Shown one piece after another: positions 1-7,341 of a DNA stretch of 9,796 nucleotides. The notes under the pieces were generated by a model. It was not told the origin of the DNA. It made no database searches and was given only the letters and a program-made list of their open reading frames with translations. The position numbers were made by a program, and so were the translations under genes. The DNA comes from Ktedonobacter sp. 13_1_20CM_4_53_11. GTDB lineage: Bacteria; Chloroflexota; Ktedonobacteria; Ktedonobacterales; Ktedonobacteraceae. Every line of letters begins with the position of its first letter. Position 1 is the first letter of the stretch. The DNA lies in assembly GCA_001919995.1 (NCBI GenBank), contig MNIY01000097.1, forward strand, positions 1 through 9,796, read 5' to 3'.

Positions 1-12
1 AAGGAGGTTGTC
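1..12 (+). promoter_or_regulatory. Ribosome binding site of the MFS transporter gene
   Basis: The window opens with AAGGAGG (1-7), a near-perfect anti-Shine-Dalgarno match, 5 bases before the ATG at 13. This fixes the start of the transporter gene. Whatever promoter or upstream gene lies before it is outside the window. Confidence 0.85.
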
Positions 13-1479
13 ATGGCATCCCGAACAGAAAGCAGTTCATTCCCTTCCTCTGAAATGAGTCTTGAAGGAGCTCACATCATTGCACGCCAGGACCGCATTC
101 CAGCCTGGTCCTTTCCCTATCTCTTCATCGCCATCATTGGAATAGGTTTCCTTTTTACGTTCTTTGACATCTTTGACATCAACGTCTCGTTCATCCAGAC
201 CTGTACGCAGATTGTACCAGGCTGCACGCCGGTGAACGCGGCCAGCTATCTTGGTCTTCCTGTTCTGCTGAACCTGGTCGGCTATGTCATCGGTGCCCTT
301 TTCATCAGTCCGTTTGCCGACCGCTTTGGCAGAAGAGACATCCTGGTAGTCACCCTGGTGATCACCGGTCTCGGTTCGCTCTACAATGCGCTTGCTGGTG
401 ACTATACTAACTTCATCCTCGCCAGGACCATTACTGGGATTGGCATCGGTGCAGACCTGGCCATTGTCAACACCTACATTAGCGAGGTGGCACCCGTCGG
501 CGGTCGCGGCCAGTACAACGCGCTGATCTTCATCATGTCTGGCATGGGGGCCCTCATCGCTGTCTGGTTAGGACTCACGTTGACGACCCCTGCGGCACCG
601 TTTCCTTTCGGCCTGCCTTTTGCCGTGGCAGGACCACATTTCGAGGGAGCGGGCTGGCGCATCATGTATGGCATTGGAGCCCTGCTTGCTGTGGTGGGCG
701 TGCTGCTGCGTTTCGAGTTGCCGGAGTCCCCGCGTTGGCTCGTCACGGAGGGACGCTTTGCCGATGCCAATCGTATCGTCTCGAAAATGGAGGCATCGGC
801 AACCTCGCGTGGAGGAGCACTTCCCCCCGTTCCCACCGATCTGCCTCTCCCCACGACCCCCGAGCGCGTCGGCTACATGGAAATCCTGCGCAACCCGCTC
901 TACCTGAGACGGTCGATCCTGTTGTTCTTCATCTGGTTATTGTGCCACGCCACCCTCTATTCGAATGCTGCAGGCTTCACAGTCATCCTGGCGGCTCTGG
1001 GGTATGCACCACCGGTCGCTGGACTGATCGTGGCGATAGGGGTATTCGGCTTTCTCATCGGGGCCTACATTGCTTACGCCTTTGGCGAGAAGATGGAGCG
1101 CAAGTACTGGCTCCCTGTCGCAGCTGTCTTGACCTTGATTGGGGGACTCATCATCGTGCTTGGAGGGCGCAACAATCTCCCCGTTGCGGCTCTTGGGGCC
1201 ATCATTATCTTCATTGGCACCGACATCTTCGTACCAATTGCCTATGCCTGGTCCACGGAGAATTACCCGACCAGAGCACGAGCAGCCGGTTTCGCGCTCG
1301 TTGAAGGTGGAGGACATATTGGAGGTGGGTTGGCAGTCATCTTGATCGGCTCGATCATCAGCAGTATCGGACCGTTAGGCTCTTTCCTCCTCCTCGGCGG
1401 CTATCTTGTGGTGGCGTCTGTGCTCGCCATGTTCGGAACGTCCACCAGAAATAAGCGGCTTGATGAGGTGGCACCATAG
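13..1479 (+). CDS. MFS transporter, sugar/aromatic-acid porter type (probable hydroxycinnamate or other aromatic acid importer)
   Basis: This encodes a 488-residue inner-membrane secondary transporter of the major facilitator superfamily. About 12 hydrophobic helices are visible in two halves: roughly residues 34-52, 80-100, 109-128, 133-156, 166-190 and 216-234, a cytoplasmic loop of about 65 residues, then six more between about 300 and 475. The family loop motif DRFGRR lies at 103-108 after helix 2, PESPRWL at 237-243 after helix 6, and an NYPTRARAAGFA stretch at 417-428 matches the sugar-porter motif before helix 11. An acidic pair in helix 1 (FDIFD, 51-55) resembles the helix-1 aspartate of aromatic acid:H+ symporters. 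The substrate is inferred from the nearby aromatic catabolic operon, where CouT/PhdT-type carriers are expected. The gene is separated from that operon by two genes, one of them on the opposite strand, so another substrate is possible. The start is set by AAGGAGG 5 bases upstream. Confidence 0.85.
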   Translation: MASRTESSSFPSSEMSLEGAHIIARQDRIPAWSFPYLFIAIIGIGFLFTFFDIFDINVSFIQTCTQIVPGCTPVNAASYLGLPVLLNLVGYVIGALFISPFADRFGRRDILVVTLVITGLGSLYNALAGDYTNFILARTITGIGIGADLAIVNTYISEVAPVGGRGQYNALIFIMSGMGALIAVWLGLTLTTPAAPFPFGLPFAVAGPHFEGAGWRIMYGIGALLAVVGVLLRFELPESPRWLVTEGRFADANRIVSKMEASATSRGGALPPVPTDLPLPTTPERVGYMEILRNPLYLRRSILLFFIWLLCHATLYSNAAGFTVILAALGYAPPVAGLIVAIGVFGFLIGAYIAYAFGEKMERKYWLPVAAVLTLIGGLIIVLGGRNNLPVAALGAIIIFIGTDIFVPIAYAWSTENYPTRARAAGFALVEGGGHIGGGLAVILIGSIISSIGPLGSFLLLGGYLVVASVLAMFGTSTRNKRLDEVAP

Positions 1480-1498
1480 CGCAATTCAGGCTATACCA

Positions 1499-1510
1499 GT
1501 TGTAGACAAC
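1499..1510. promoter_or_regulatory. Perfect short palindrome, possible operator upstream of the DoxX-like gene
   Basis: GTTGT-AG-ACAAC is a perfect 5-bp inverted repeat around a 2-base centre. It lies 19 bases after the transporter stop and 78 bases before the DoxX-like gene. TTGT-NN-ACAA symmetry is common in sites bound by small dimeric repressors (GntR, MarR or TetR types). A repeat this short can arise by chance and no binding protein is identified, so this is only a candidate. Confidence 0.25.
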
Positions 1511-1588
1511 AGAAAGTTTATTCTCAGCAACGCCTGGCAGTCTCTGCTGAAAGTAAGGCAGTATAGTAAAGAAAGAGAGGTCTAGGAC

Positions 1589-2029
1589 ATGCAGTCTGTA
1601 TTCCGACTCACAGAGCGAAACTCTTCACCCTTCTTGCGTTTTAGTCTTGCCATCGTTTTTGCGTGGTATGGCGCATTGAAGCTGATCAATCCAGCGTCGG
1701 CCATCCATCTCCTCCACGTGTCGGTGTTCTCCTTCCTGGCGTCGCCTGTATGCGTCTATATTCTTGGGTCAGCTGAAATCATTGTAGGTCTGCTGCTCGC
1801 GTTTGGTCTGTGGGTACGCTACGCGAGCTCGCTGGCCCTACTGATCTTACTCGGACCGCTCACCATTTTCTTGACGAGTCCGGCACTAACTGGTTTTCCG
1901 CAGCTCACTCTGCTAGGAGAGTTTCTTCTGAAAGACCTGGTGCTAGTTGCAGCCGCGCTCTCATTAGTAGCGGAGGACGCCGCTAAGCAGAGGCAGGTTG
2001 CCCAGATGAAAAAGGCGCACCTGGCCTGA
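1589..2029 (+). CDS. DoxX/DUF417-like four-helix membrane protein
   Basis: This encodes a 146-residue small integral membrane protein with four predicted helices at about residues 15-32, 54-74, 77-97 and 106-127, and a charged C-terminal tail. Family-like signatures are WYGALKL (26-32) at the end of helix 1, an SAEIIVGLLLAFG stretch (61-73) in helix 2, and GEFLLKDLVLV (110-120) entering helix 4. The last resembles the RFLLKDL motif of DUF417 (YkgB/RclC) and DoxX proteins. These families have been linked to redox or reactive-chlorine stress in a few species, but the biochemical role here is unknown. AGAGAGG (1574-1580) lies 8 bases before the ATG. The gene follows the transporter after 109 bases and its stop is 2 bases from the stop of the convergent regulator. 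Its link to aromatic catabolism is only positional; quinone or redox stress protection is a guess. Confidence 0.75.
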   Translation: MQSVFRLTERNSSPFLRFSLAIVFAWYGALKLINPASAIHLLHVSVFSFLASPVCVYILGSAEIIVGLLLAFGLWVRYASSLALLILLGPLTIFLTSPALTGFPQLTLLGEFLLKDLVLVAAALSLVAEDAAKQRQVAQMKKAHLA

Positions 2030-2031
2030 AA

Positions 2032-4566
2032 CTACAGAGAAGAGAGCATCTCGAAGAAGACGAATGGCAAGGCGAAACTCGCCTCTCCCGCCTGGACCTT
2101 GAGCTCTTCCAGCCTGGATTTATATCGGCGATAGTAGATGTCTGGAAATACCGAGTCTCTTCGTTCCAACAACGCTTCCGCCGCTCCGCCTATCTGAGCT
2201 GCACGCTCTGGTGCTCCCAGCCTTCCCAGATAACTGGCGCACTCTATCAAGGCTAACGCGATAGTAGGCCCGATAGCTGGCCGATACCCTATCTCTTGCA
2301 CAATAAGTAGGGCTTCTCTCATGTGCTCCAGCGCCTGGATCAGCTTTCCCTGGGACCCTTCCAGGTTACTCAGCTCAGCCAGCGCGATGAAAAGTTTCGT
2401 GCGTTGCCCTTTTGCACGCATCAAGGTCACACTCTCGCTTAGCATGCTTTCTGCCCGGCTCTCGTCTCTCTGGAGCTGTAATATTACTCCCAACCGCGTC
2501 AGTACATGTGCGTATTGCTCTTGATCTTCACCAGTTCGATACATGTCCAGGTACGCTTCAAAGGAACTGGCAGCCTGGGCATACTCCCCTTGAAGATACC
2601 AGCTTTCCCCAATTGTGCGCAGAATGAATGCCTTCGTTGGCGGGTCAGTGCCATCCTGGGAAAGATTGAAGCTCTCCTCCAAGAGTGTTCGTGCCCGTCC
2701 GTATGCTCCTTGTCGCATGAGCAACCACCCCTTGGCCAGCACCAGTTTTCTCCGTCTGGGCAGCGACATCTCTCCTCCCAAGCTCATCGTGGCTTCTAGC
2801 CAGTTCAGCCCCTCCTCTGCTTGATCGCGTCTGCCCCAGAACAGAAAGAGCGCACAGCAGAACCGCTGAGCGATCTCCGCTTTTCCCTGCTCAATTGCGA
2901 AGGCTAGCGCCGCTGCAATGTTGTCTTGCTCCCGTTCGAGGGATCGCATAGCTGCTCGCTGCCTGCCACCACCGTACAGGTCCGGCTCGATGCCCTCGAC
3001 GAGGGCAAGATAATACTCGGCATGACGCCGCTGCACATGCTCCATGTTTCCGCTCTCACTCAAGCGGGCCAGCGCATACCCACGCACCAACTCTAGCATT
3101 GAGAAACGCCCAGGCTGCTCTTGAACACCTTCGTGCTCGCTCGTTGAGTGATGAACAATCAGACTCTGGTTCACTAAGGCCTCCAGGCGGTCGAGCATCT
3201 CCTCGTAGAGCTGTGGCTCACCCAAGGAAACATCCCTGGCCGCTTCGACCGTCCAACCTCCCTGGAACACTCCAAGGTGTGTGAGCAGCTGCTGCGCCGG
3301 GTGATCTAATAACTGGTAGCTCCAGTCCATCGTCATCCAGAGAGTCTGCTGACGTTCTGGCGCATCGCGTGTTTTTTGGCGCAAGAAAGTCAAGGCCCCT
3401 TTGGATGTCTTTCCCTGGTGAGGCTGGCCATTGTCCCTCCCTCTCAGCTGCTCAAGGAGCAACTGAGGAGAAAAGAGCTTGATGTGGGCGGCGGCCAGTT
3501 CAATGGCCAGAGGCAGACCATCCAGGCGCGTACACAACTCCGTTACTGCTGCGGCGTTGTGCTCGGTCAGCCTGAAGGCGGGCTTGATCATCTGGGCCCG
3601 TTCGACAAAGAGGCGAATGGCGGGGATGTGGACCAGTGAAGCGAGGTCCGGCAGGTGACAGGGGGCAACAAGCTCGAGTGGGAGGACTTCCCAGATATGT
3701 TCACCGTACAGGTGCAACACCCCCCGGCTGGTCACCAGCACCTTGAGTTGGGGAGCAGCCGCCAACAGCTCGGCGACCACTGTTGATGCCTCAAGCAAAT
3801 GCTCGAAATTGTCGAGGACCAGCAAGCGCTCGTCTTGGGTCAGCGAGGCTATTAGCAAGTCAAGCCCTGTGCGTGGCGTCCCCACCAGAAAGCGCTCGTT
3901 GGCATCTTCTAACATCCCACAAGCCTCCAATATCCTGGAAAGCAGCAAAGCGGGATCATGAAGTGAGGCCAGCGGTATGAAGGAGACGCCGTCGGCAAAA
4001 GACGCGTTCAGCGAGCGGACAACTTCGAAGGCCAGCCGCGTTTTGCCCACACCACCTGGGCCTAGCAGGGTGAGCAAACGGACTTCCGGCTGCCTCAGCC
4101 GCTCAATGACTACCTGTACAGCCTGCTCACGACCTATCAACGGGGTCGTGGCAGCTGGAAGCAAAGAAGATGTTCGGGTGACGGCGCGGACGGGATGCAC
4201 GCCTGCTGCAGTAGTGAGAACGACCGAAGGACGGACTGCTTGCTCAAGTCGGGAGAGGGGCAAGCTGTTCCACTCTTCCTGTGAAAAGGTCTCGGCTGAA
4301 AAGCCCAGCAGTCCAAGCAGTTCGAGGGCTTCTGCCCGCGTCGTAATGGCCTGCCAGGCCGCCAGCGTCTTGATGATCTGCTTGACGTCTTGCAGGGTCA
4401 GGATGGCCTGGTGCCGCCCATGCAGTTTGCGGCTCAAAGTCTCAGCGTCCAGCGCCAGAGCGGCCGCCAGGTCCTTCTGCAGATAGCCCGCCTGGCGGCG
4501 GGCCGAGATCACCTGCTCTCGAAAGCGCGTGAGCGCTTCCATGCTCTGCTGAAGATGCCTGTTCAT
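2032..4566 (-). CDS. STAND-type transcriptional regulator: N-terminal helix-turn-helix, NB-ARC-like ATPase, C-terminal TPR repeats
   Basis: This encodes an 844-residue cytoplasmic signal-transduction ATPase. Residues about 10-75 form an XRE/Cro-like helix-turn-helix (LQKDLAAALALDAETLSRKL), then a linker. The NTPase begins near 140 with TPLIGRE and has Walker A GPGGVGKT (169-176), Walker B LLVLDN (248-253), the sensor-like TSR (279-281) and GLPLAIELAA (350-359). This order is typical of the AfsR/NB-ARC class. The C-terminal half is helical TPR-like sequence ending in the RAAQIGGAAEALLERR element common in this family. Such proteins are thought to switch by ATP-driven oligomerisation when the TPR part senses a ligand or partner. 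The gene is divergent from the ligase operon, so it is the natural candidate for its control; the effector is unknown. ATG at 4566 is preferred over the adjacent GTG at 4569 because GAGAGGGG sits 7 bases before the ATG and only 4 before the GTG. Its helix-turn-helix is N-terminal, unlike LuxR/MalT proteins. Confidence 0.85.
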   Translation of the reverse strand: MNRHLQQSMEALTRFREQVISARRQAGYLQKDLAAALALDAETLSRKLHGRHQAILTLQDVKQIIKTLAAWQAITTRAEALELLGLLGFSAETFSQEEWNSLPLSRLEQAVRPSVVLTTAAGVHPVRAVTRTSSLLPAATTPLIGREQAVQVVIERLRQPEVRLLTLLGPGGVGKTRLAFEVVRSLNASFADGVSFIPLASLHDPALLLSRILEACGMLEDANERFLVGTPRTGLDLLIASLTQDERLLVLDNFEHLLEASTVVAELLAAAPQLKVLVTSRGVLHLYGEHIWEVLPLELVAPCHLPDLASLVHIPAIRLFVERAQMIKPAFRLTEHNAAAVTELCTRLDGLPLAIELAAAHIKLFSPQLLLEQLRGRDNGQPHQGKTSKGALTFLRQKTRDAPERQQTLWMTMDWSYQLLDHPAQQLLTHLGVFQGGWTVEAARDVSLGEPQLYEEMLDRLEALVNQSLIVHHSTSEHEGVQEQPGRFSMLELVRGYALARLSESGNMEHVQRRHAEYYLALVEGIEPDLYGGGRQRAAMRSLEREQDNIAAALAFAIEQGKAEIAQRFCCALFLFWGRRDQAEEGLNWLEATMSLGGEMSLPRRRKLVLAKGWLLMRQGAYGRARTLLEESFNLSQDGTDPPTKAFILRTIGESWYLQGEYAQAASSFEAYLDMYRTGEDQEQYAHVLTRLGVILQLQRDESRAESMLSESVTLMRAKGQRTKLFIALAELSNLEGSQGKLIQALEHMREALLIVQEIGYRPAIGPTIALALIECASYLGRLGAPERAAQIGGAAEALLERRDSVFPDIYYRRYKSRLEELKVQAGEASFALPFVFFEMLSSL

Positions 4567-4624
4567 CACAGAACCCCTCTCTCTGCACAGAGTGAGATCA
4601 TCTTACATATGATTCATTGTCTGT

Positions 4625-4653
4625 AGTATACCCCACGCGTGCGAAGAAAAAAA
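4625..4653 (-). promoter_or_regulatory. Candidate promoter of the regulator gene with an embedded palindrome
   Basis: Read on the minus strand, TATACT (4630-4625) is a 5-of-6 match to a -10 box. It is preceded at 17 bases by a T-rich hexamer (4653-4648) that matches the -35 consensus poorly. The spacer contains the perfect 8-base palindrome CACGCGTG (4634-4641), a position where a bound repressor would block the polymerase. The distance to the regulator ATG is about 58 bases. The -10 box is fair and the -35 weak, so this is tentative. Confidence 0.35.
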
Positions 4654-4699
4654 GCAAGAAGTAGTCGTTTTTTGACCGCTTTTTCGTCAACGCAGCCCT

Positions 4700-4728
4700 T
4701 TCTCAAGGCACATCCCTCACATTATACT
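4700..4728 (+). promoter_or_regulatory. Candidate promoter of the hydroxycinnamate operon
   Basis: TTCTCA (4700-4705, 4 of 6 to TTGACA) and TATACT (4723-4728, 5 of 6 to TATAAT) are spaced by 17 bases in the gap before the ligase gene. Transcription from here would begin near 4735 and leave an untranslated leader of about 60 bases. It fits housekeeping-type promoters by eye only. Confidence 0.4.
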
Positions 4729-4782
4729 TTCACTACGTTCTACATGTTAGCCAAGGAGTTGGGTATCAGATATGATATGCTC

Positions 4783-4797
4783 AAGGAGAGAAAAGGC
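4783..4797 (+). promoter_or_regulatory. Ribosome binding site that fixes the ligase start
   Basis: AAGGAGAG (4783-4790) is followed by a 7-base spacer and ATG at 4798. The same frame is open 53 codons further upstream to a GTG at 4639. That extension covers the promoter-like region, has no ribosome binding site and does not resemble a ligase N-terminus. Confidence 0.8.
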
Positions 4798-6435
4798 ATG
4801 ACTACTTCGTCTACTTCTCTATCAACCAATCAAGCGTCTGTGCAAACGGAGCTGTTCCGTCCGCCTCTCACGTACCCTGTGCATCCCTATGACGAGATGC
4901 TGACGCGCACGGCTGAACGGTACCCGGAACATGTCGCCGTGATCTCAAAAGGGGTGAATCTGACCTACCGGGAACTAGAAGCCCTGGTCAATGCCTTCGC
5001 CAACGCGTTGCAGGAGCTGGGAGTAAGCAAGGGCCAGAAGGTGTGCCTGTTCATGACCAATCGCGCGGAATATGTCATCAGCTGGTTCGCCGTGACCCGT
5101 CTCGGCGCAACGGTCAGTCCGATTAATCCCTCCTACAAGGAGCGCGAAGTCGCCTACCAGATCGACAATAGTGAGTCGGTGGCGGTCGTCGTGCAACATG
5201 ACCTGTTGCCATTGGTGGAGGCCAGACGCACTGAGACGCCGACTTTGCAGTCTGTGATCGTTGTTGGATCCAACCTGCACCAGCCCTCTGCCCATGTGTA
5301 TGCTTTCAGCCAGTTGGTGCGCACCCATCCGCCAACGCCGCCTTCACGCTCGGAGAGAGGGTGGGAGGATATGGTTGCCCTTCCCTATAGCAGCGGCACG
5401 ACAGGCTTGCCGAAAGGGGTCATGCTCAGTCACAAGAACCTGGTGTGTAACGCCTATCAGTCCATTGCCACAGCTCGTATCACGTTCGAGGACCGCATGC
5501 TGGTTTTCCTGCCGCTCTATCATATCTATGGTATTATGCTGCTGGGCTGCGCGGCCTTGGCGGGTGCTCGTCTGATATTGATGGAGCGCTTCGAGCCTGA
5601 ACGGTCTTTACAGCTCATTCAAGAGCAGGGCATCACACTCCTATACTCCGTCCCGCAGGTCTTGTCCACCTTGAGTGAGTGGCCGCAGCTGGACGCGTAT
5701 GATATGCATACGGTCCGTTTTACCCAATGTGGAGCGGCTCCGGTTCCTCCCGCGCTGGCCCATCGCTTCCAGGAGCGTACGCACATCCCGGTGATGACCT
5801 CCTATGGCCTGACTGAGGCATCACCGGGGACACACTCCAATCCGGTTTACTATCCGCAGCTCATCAAGGTCGAGACCATTGGCCTGCCCATTCACGATAC
5901 ACAGCAGAAAATCGTCGATATTGAGACAGGCGAGAGGGAGCTAGGTGTCGGTGAAGAGGGCGAGCTGATCGTCCGGGGGCCGCAGGTGATGCAGGGCTAT
6001 TGGAAAGCACCCGAAGCGACCGCTGAAGCTGTGCGCAGTGGCTGGCTCTATACAGGAGATATTGGTTGGCGTGACGAAGAGGGCTATGTGACCATCACCG
6101 ACCGTAAGAAGGAGATGATCAAGGTCAAAGGCTTCAGCGTGGCTCCTGCTCAAATTGAAGCGCTGTTCCTCGAGCACCCCGCCGTTGTCGATGTCGCCGT
6201 CATTGCCAAGCCACATGAGGAAGCTGGAGAAGTACCGAAGGCCTTTGTGGTGCTCAGAGCGGGCCATGAACACGTGAGCACGGCTGAGCTGATAGCGTGG
6301 GCCAATGGCAAGCTCGCCACCTTCAAAAATGTGCGCGAGATCGAATTCGTCGAGGCTATTCCCAGGAACCCTTCCGGCAAAATCTTGCGGCGCGTCCTCA
6401 AGCACCAGGAGCGGCAGCGCATGGGTTTATCTTAA
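4798..6435 (+). CDS. Acyl-CoA synthetase (4-coumarate:CoA ligase-like, AMP-forming)
   Basis: This encodes a 545-residue cytoplasmic enzyme of the ANL adenylate-forming superfamily. It would activate an aromatic acid, probably p-coumarate or a related hydroxycinnamate, with ATP and CoA to the CoA thioester, AMP and pyrophosphate. Visible core motifs in order are the phosphate-binding loop YSSGTTGLPKG (197-207), YGLTE (336-340), the ATP-ribose aspartate in YTGD (418-421), the hinge region DRKKEMIKVKGFSV (435-448), and PRNPSGKILRR (522-532) with the catalytic lysine at K528. The length is normal for 4CL-like ligases. It is the first gene of the probable operon, 45 bases before the dehydrogenase, and corresponds by context to couL/phdA. 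The fold is certain. The exact acid is inferred from the neighbours; other ligases of this class act on fatty or benzoic acids. Confidence 0.9.
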   Translation: MTTSSTSLSTNQASVQTELFRPPLTYPVHPYDEMLTRTAERYPEHVAVISKGVNLTYRELEALVNAFANALQELGVSKGQKVCLFMTNRAEYVISWFAVTRLGATVSPINPSYKEREVAYQIDNSESVAVVVQHDLLPLVEARRTETPTLQSVIVVGSNLHQPSAHVYAFSQLVRTHPPTPPSRSERGWEDMVALPYSSGTTGLPKGVMLSHKNLVCNAYQSIATARITFEDRMLVFLPLYHIYGIMLLGCAALAGARLILMERFEPERSLQLIQEQGITLLYSVPQVLSTLSEWPQLDAYDMHTVRFTQCGAAPVPPALAHRFQERTHIPVMTSYGLTEASPGTHSNPVYYPQLIKVETIGLPIHDTQQKIVDIETGERELGVGEEGELIVRGPQVMQGYWKAPEATAEAVRSGWLYTGDIGWRDEEGYVTITDRKKEMIKVKGFSVAPAQIEALFLEHPAVVDVAVIAKPHEEAGEVPKAFVVLRAGHEHVSTAELIAWANGKLATFKNVREIEFVEAIPRNPSGKILRRVLKHQERQRMGLS

Positions 6436-6480
6436 AAAGAAGAGTGTAGAAGCATAGTCACAAACAGGAAAGGATGAAGT

Positions 6481-7251
6481 ATGCAGATCGAGAATAAGGT
6501 TGTCTTAGTCACTGGAGGTGCTTCGGGTCTGGGAGAAGCCTGTGTCAGGCTCTTGAGCCGGGCAGGTGCAAAGGCAGTCATTGCCGACCTGAACAAGGAG
6601 GCTGGGGATGCATTGGCACAAGAACTGGGCAAATCAGCAGTGTTCGTGAATACCAACGTCGTCGAGGAAGAAGCGGTGCAGGCTGCCGTGCAGGCCGCCG
6701 TCGAGACCTTTGGTGGTCTACACGTGCTCATCAATTGTGCGGGAATTGGCGTAGCCGAGCGGGTGCTCGGGAGAAACGGACCAATGAACCTGGCTTCCTT
6801 CATGAGAGTTATCCAGATCAACCTGATCGGCACATTCAATACGATTCGCCTGGCGGCGGCAGCCATGGCAAACAATGTCCCTACCACCGAAGACGGGGAG
6901 CGTGGCGTCATCATCAACACCGCCTCGGTGGCGGCCTTCGACGGGCAAATCGGGCAGGCGGCCTATTCCGCCTCGAAAGGGGGCATTGTGGCCATGACGC
7001 TGCCCATCGCACGCGAGTTGGCCCGCTTTGGTATTCGCGTCATGACCATCGCTCCCGGCACGTTCGAGACCCCGATGATGGGGAATCTGTCCGAAGAGGC
7101 CCGTCGCTCGCTCGGTCAGCAGGTTCCCTTTCCATCTCGTCTGGGTCGTCCCAGCGAGTACGCGGCCCTTGCCAGGCACATCATCGAGAATGAAATGCTC
7201 AATGGGGAAGTCATTCGCCTGGACGGAGCTATTCGCATGGCCCCCAAATAA
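6481..7251 (+). CDS. Short-chain dehydrogenase, 3-hydroxyacyl-CoA dehydrogenase type (HSD17B10-like)
   Basis: This encodes a 256-residue Rossmann-fold oxidoreductase. The nucleotide-binding glycine motif TGGASGLG is at 11-18. An aspartate at D36 ends the second strand, which favours NAD over NADP. The NAG-type motif is present as NCAG (85-88), and the active-site tetrad N114, S149, Y162 and K166 is intact (spacing 13 and 4, as in human HSD17B10). The overall sequence, including the NTASVAAF and [10 protein letters not shown] stretches, is of the type-2 3-hydroxyacyl-CoA dehydrogenase group. In this operon it would oxidise the 3-hydroxy-3-arylpropanoyl-CoA formed by the hydratase to the beta-ketoacyl-CoA, the role of CouN/PhdB. 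GGAAAGGA (6467-6474) lies 6 bases before the ATG. The cysteine replacing the second asparagine of the usual NNAG is a tolerated variation. Confidence 0.9.
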   Translation: MQIENKVVLVTGGASGLGEACVRLLSRAGAKAVIADLNKEAGDALAQELGKSAVFVNTNVVEEEAVQAAVQAAVETFGGLHVLINCAGIGVAERVLGRNGPMNLASFMRVIQINLIGTFNTIRLAAAAMANNVPTTEDGERGVIINTASVAAFDGQIGQAAYSASKGGIVAMTLPIARELARFGIRVMTIAPGTFETPMMGNLSEEARRSLGQQVPFPSRLGRPSEYAALARHIIENEMLNGEVIRLDGAIRMAPK

Positions 7252-7287
7252 GCGCAGTGGGACAACATATTGCCTCGATATTGAAAA

Positions 7288-7309
7288 GAACACGAACGAG
7301 GAAGTGTTC
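7288..7309. repeat. Inverted repeat between dehydrogenase and hydratase genes
   Basis: GAACAC (7288-7293) and GTGTTC (7304-7309) are perfect 6-base arms around a 10-base loop, in the 90-base gap that is the longest within the operon. It could form a weak RNA hairpin before the hydratase ribosome binding site or be a protein site. No T-run follows, so it is not an intrinsic terminator. Confidence 0.35.
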
Positions 7310-7341
7310 ACTGGTTGGCAGGAAGGAGTTTAAAAATAATT

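Noticed and set aside
937..1317. Antisense and out-of-frame open frames across the transporter, regulator, ligase and hydratase genes (for example 937-1317 minus, 3977-4486 plus, 5941-6405 minus)
   Set aside because: Each overlaps a gene with clear family motifs, shows no protein family signal, and is expected from moderately GC-rich codon use.
1524..1550. TCAGCA/TGCTGA hairpin after the transporter as an intrinsic terminator
   Set aside because: The stem is only 6 bp with a 15-base loop and no following T-run.
2032..4566. STAND ATPase as an antiphage (Avs-like) defence protein
   Set aside because: It has an N-terminal helix-turn-helix rather than an effector nuclease or other killing domain, the AfsR-type motif order, and no other defence genes nearby.
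4567..4569. GTG start for the regulator
   Set aside because: The adjacent ATG has the better 7-base spacing to GAGAGGGG. The difference is one residue.
4639..4797. 53-codon N-terminal extension of the ligase from a GTG start
   Set aside because: There is no ribosome binding site at the GTG, the sequence covers the probable promoter, and an excellent Shine-Dalgarno lies 7 bases before ATG 4798.
7315..7341. TTG start for the hydratase nine codons upstream
   Set aside because: It has no ribosome binding site and the added residues are unlike the crotonase N-terminus. The GGAAGGAG motif lies downstream of this TTG.
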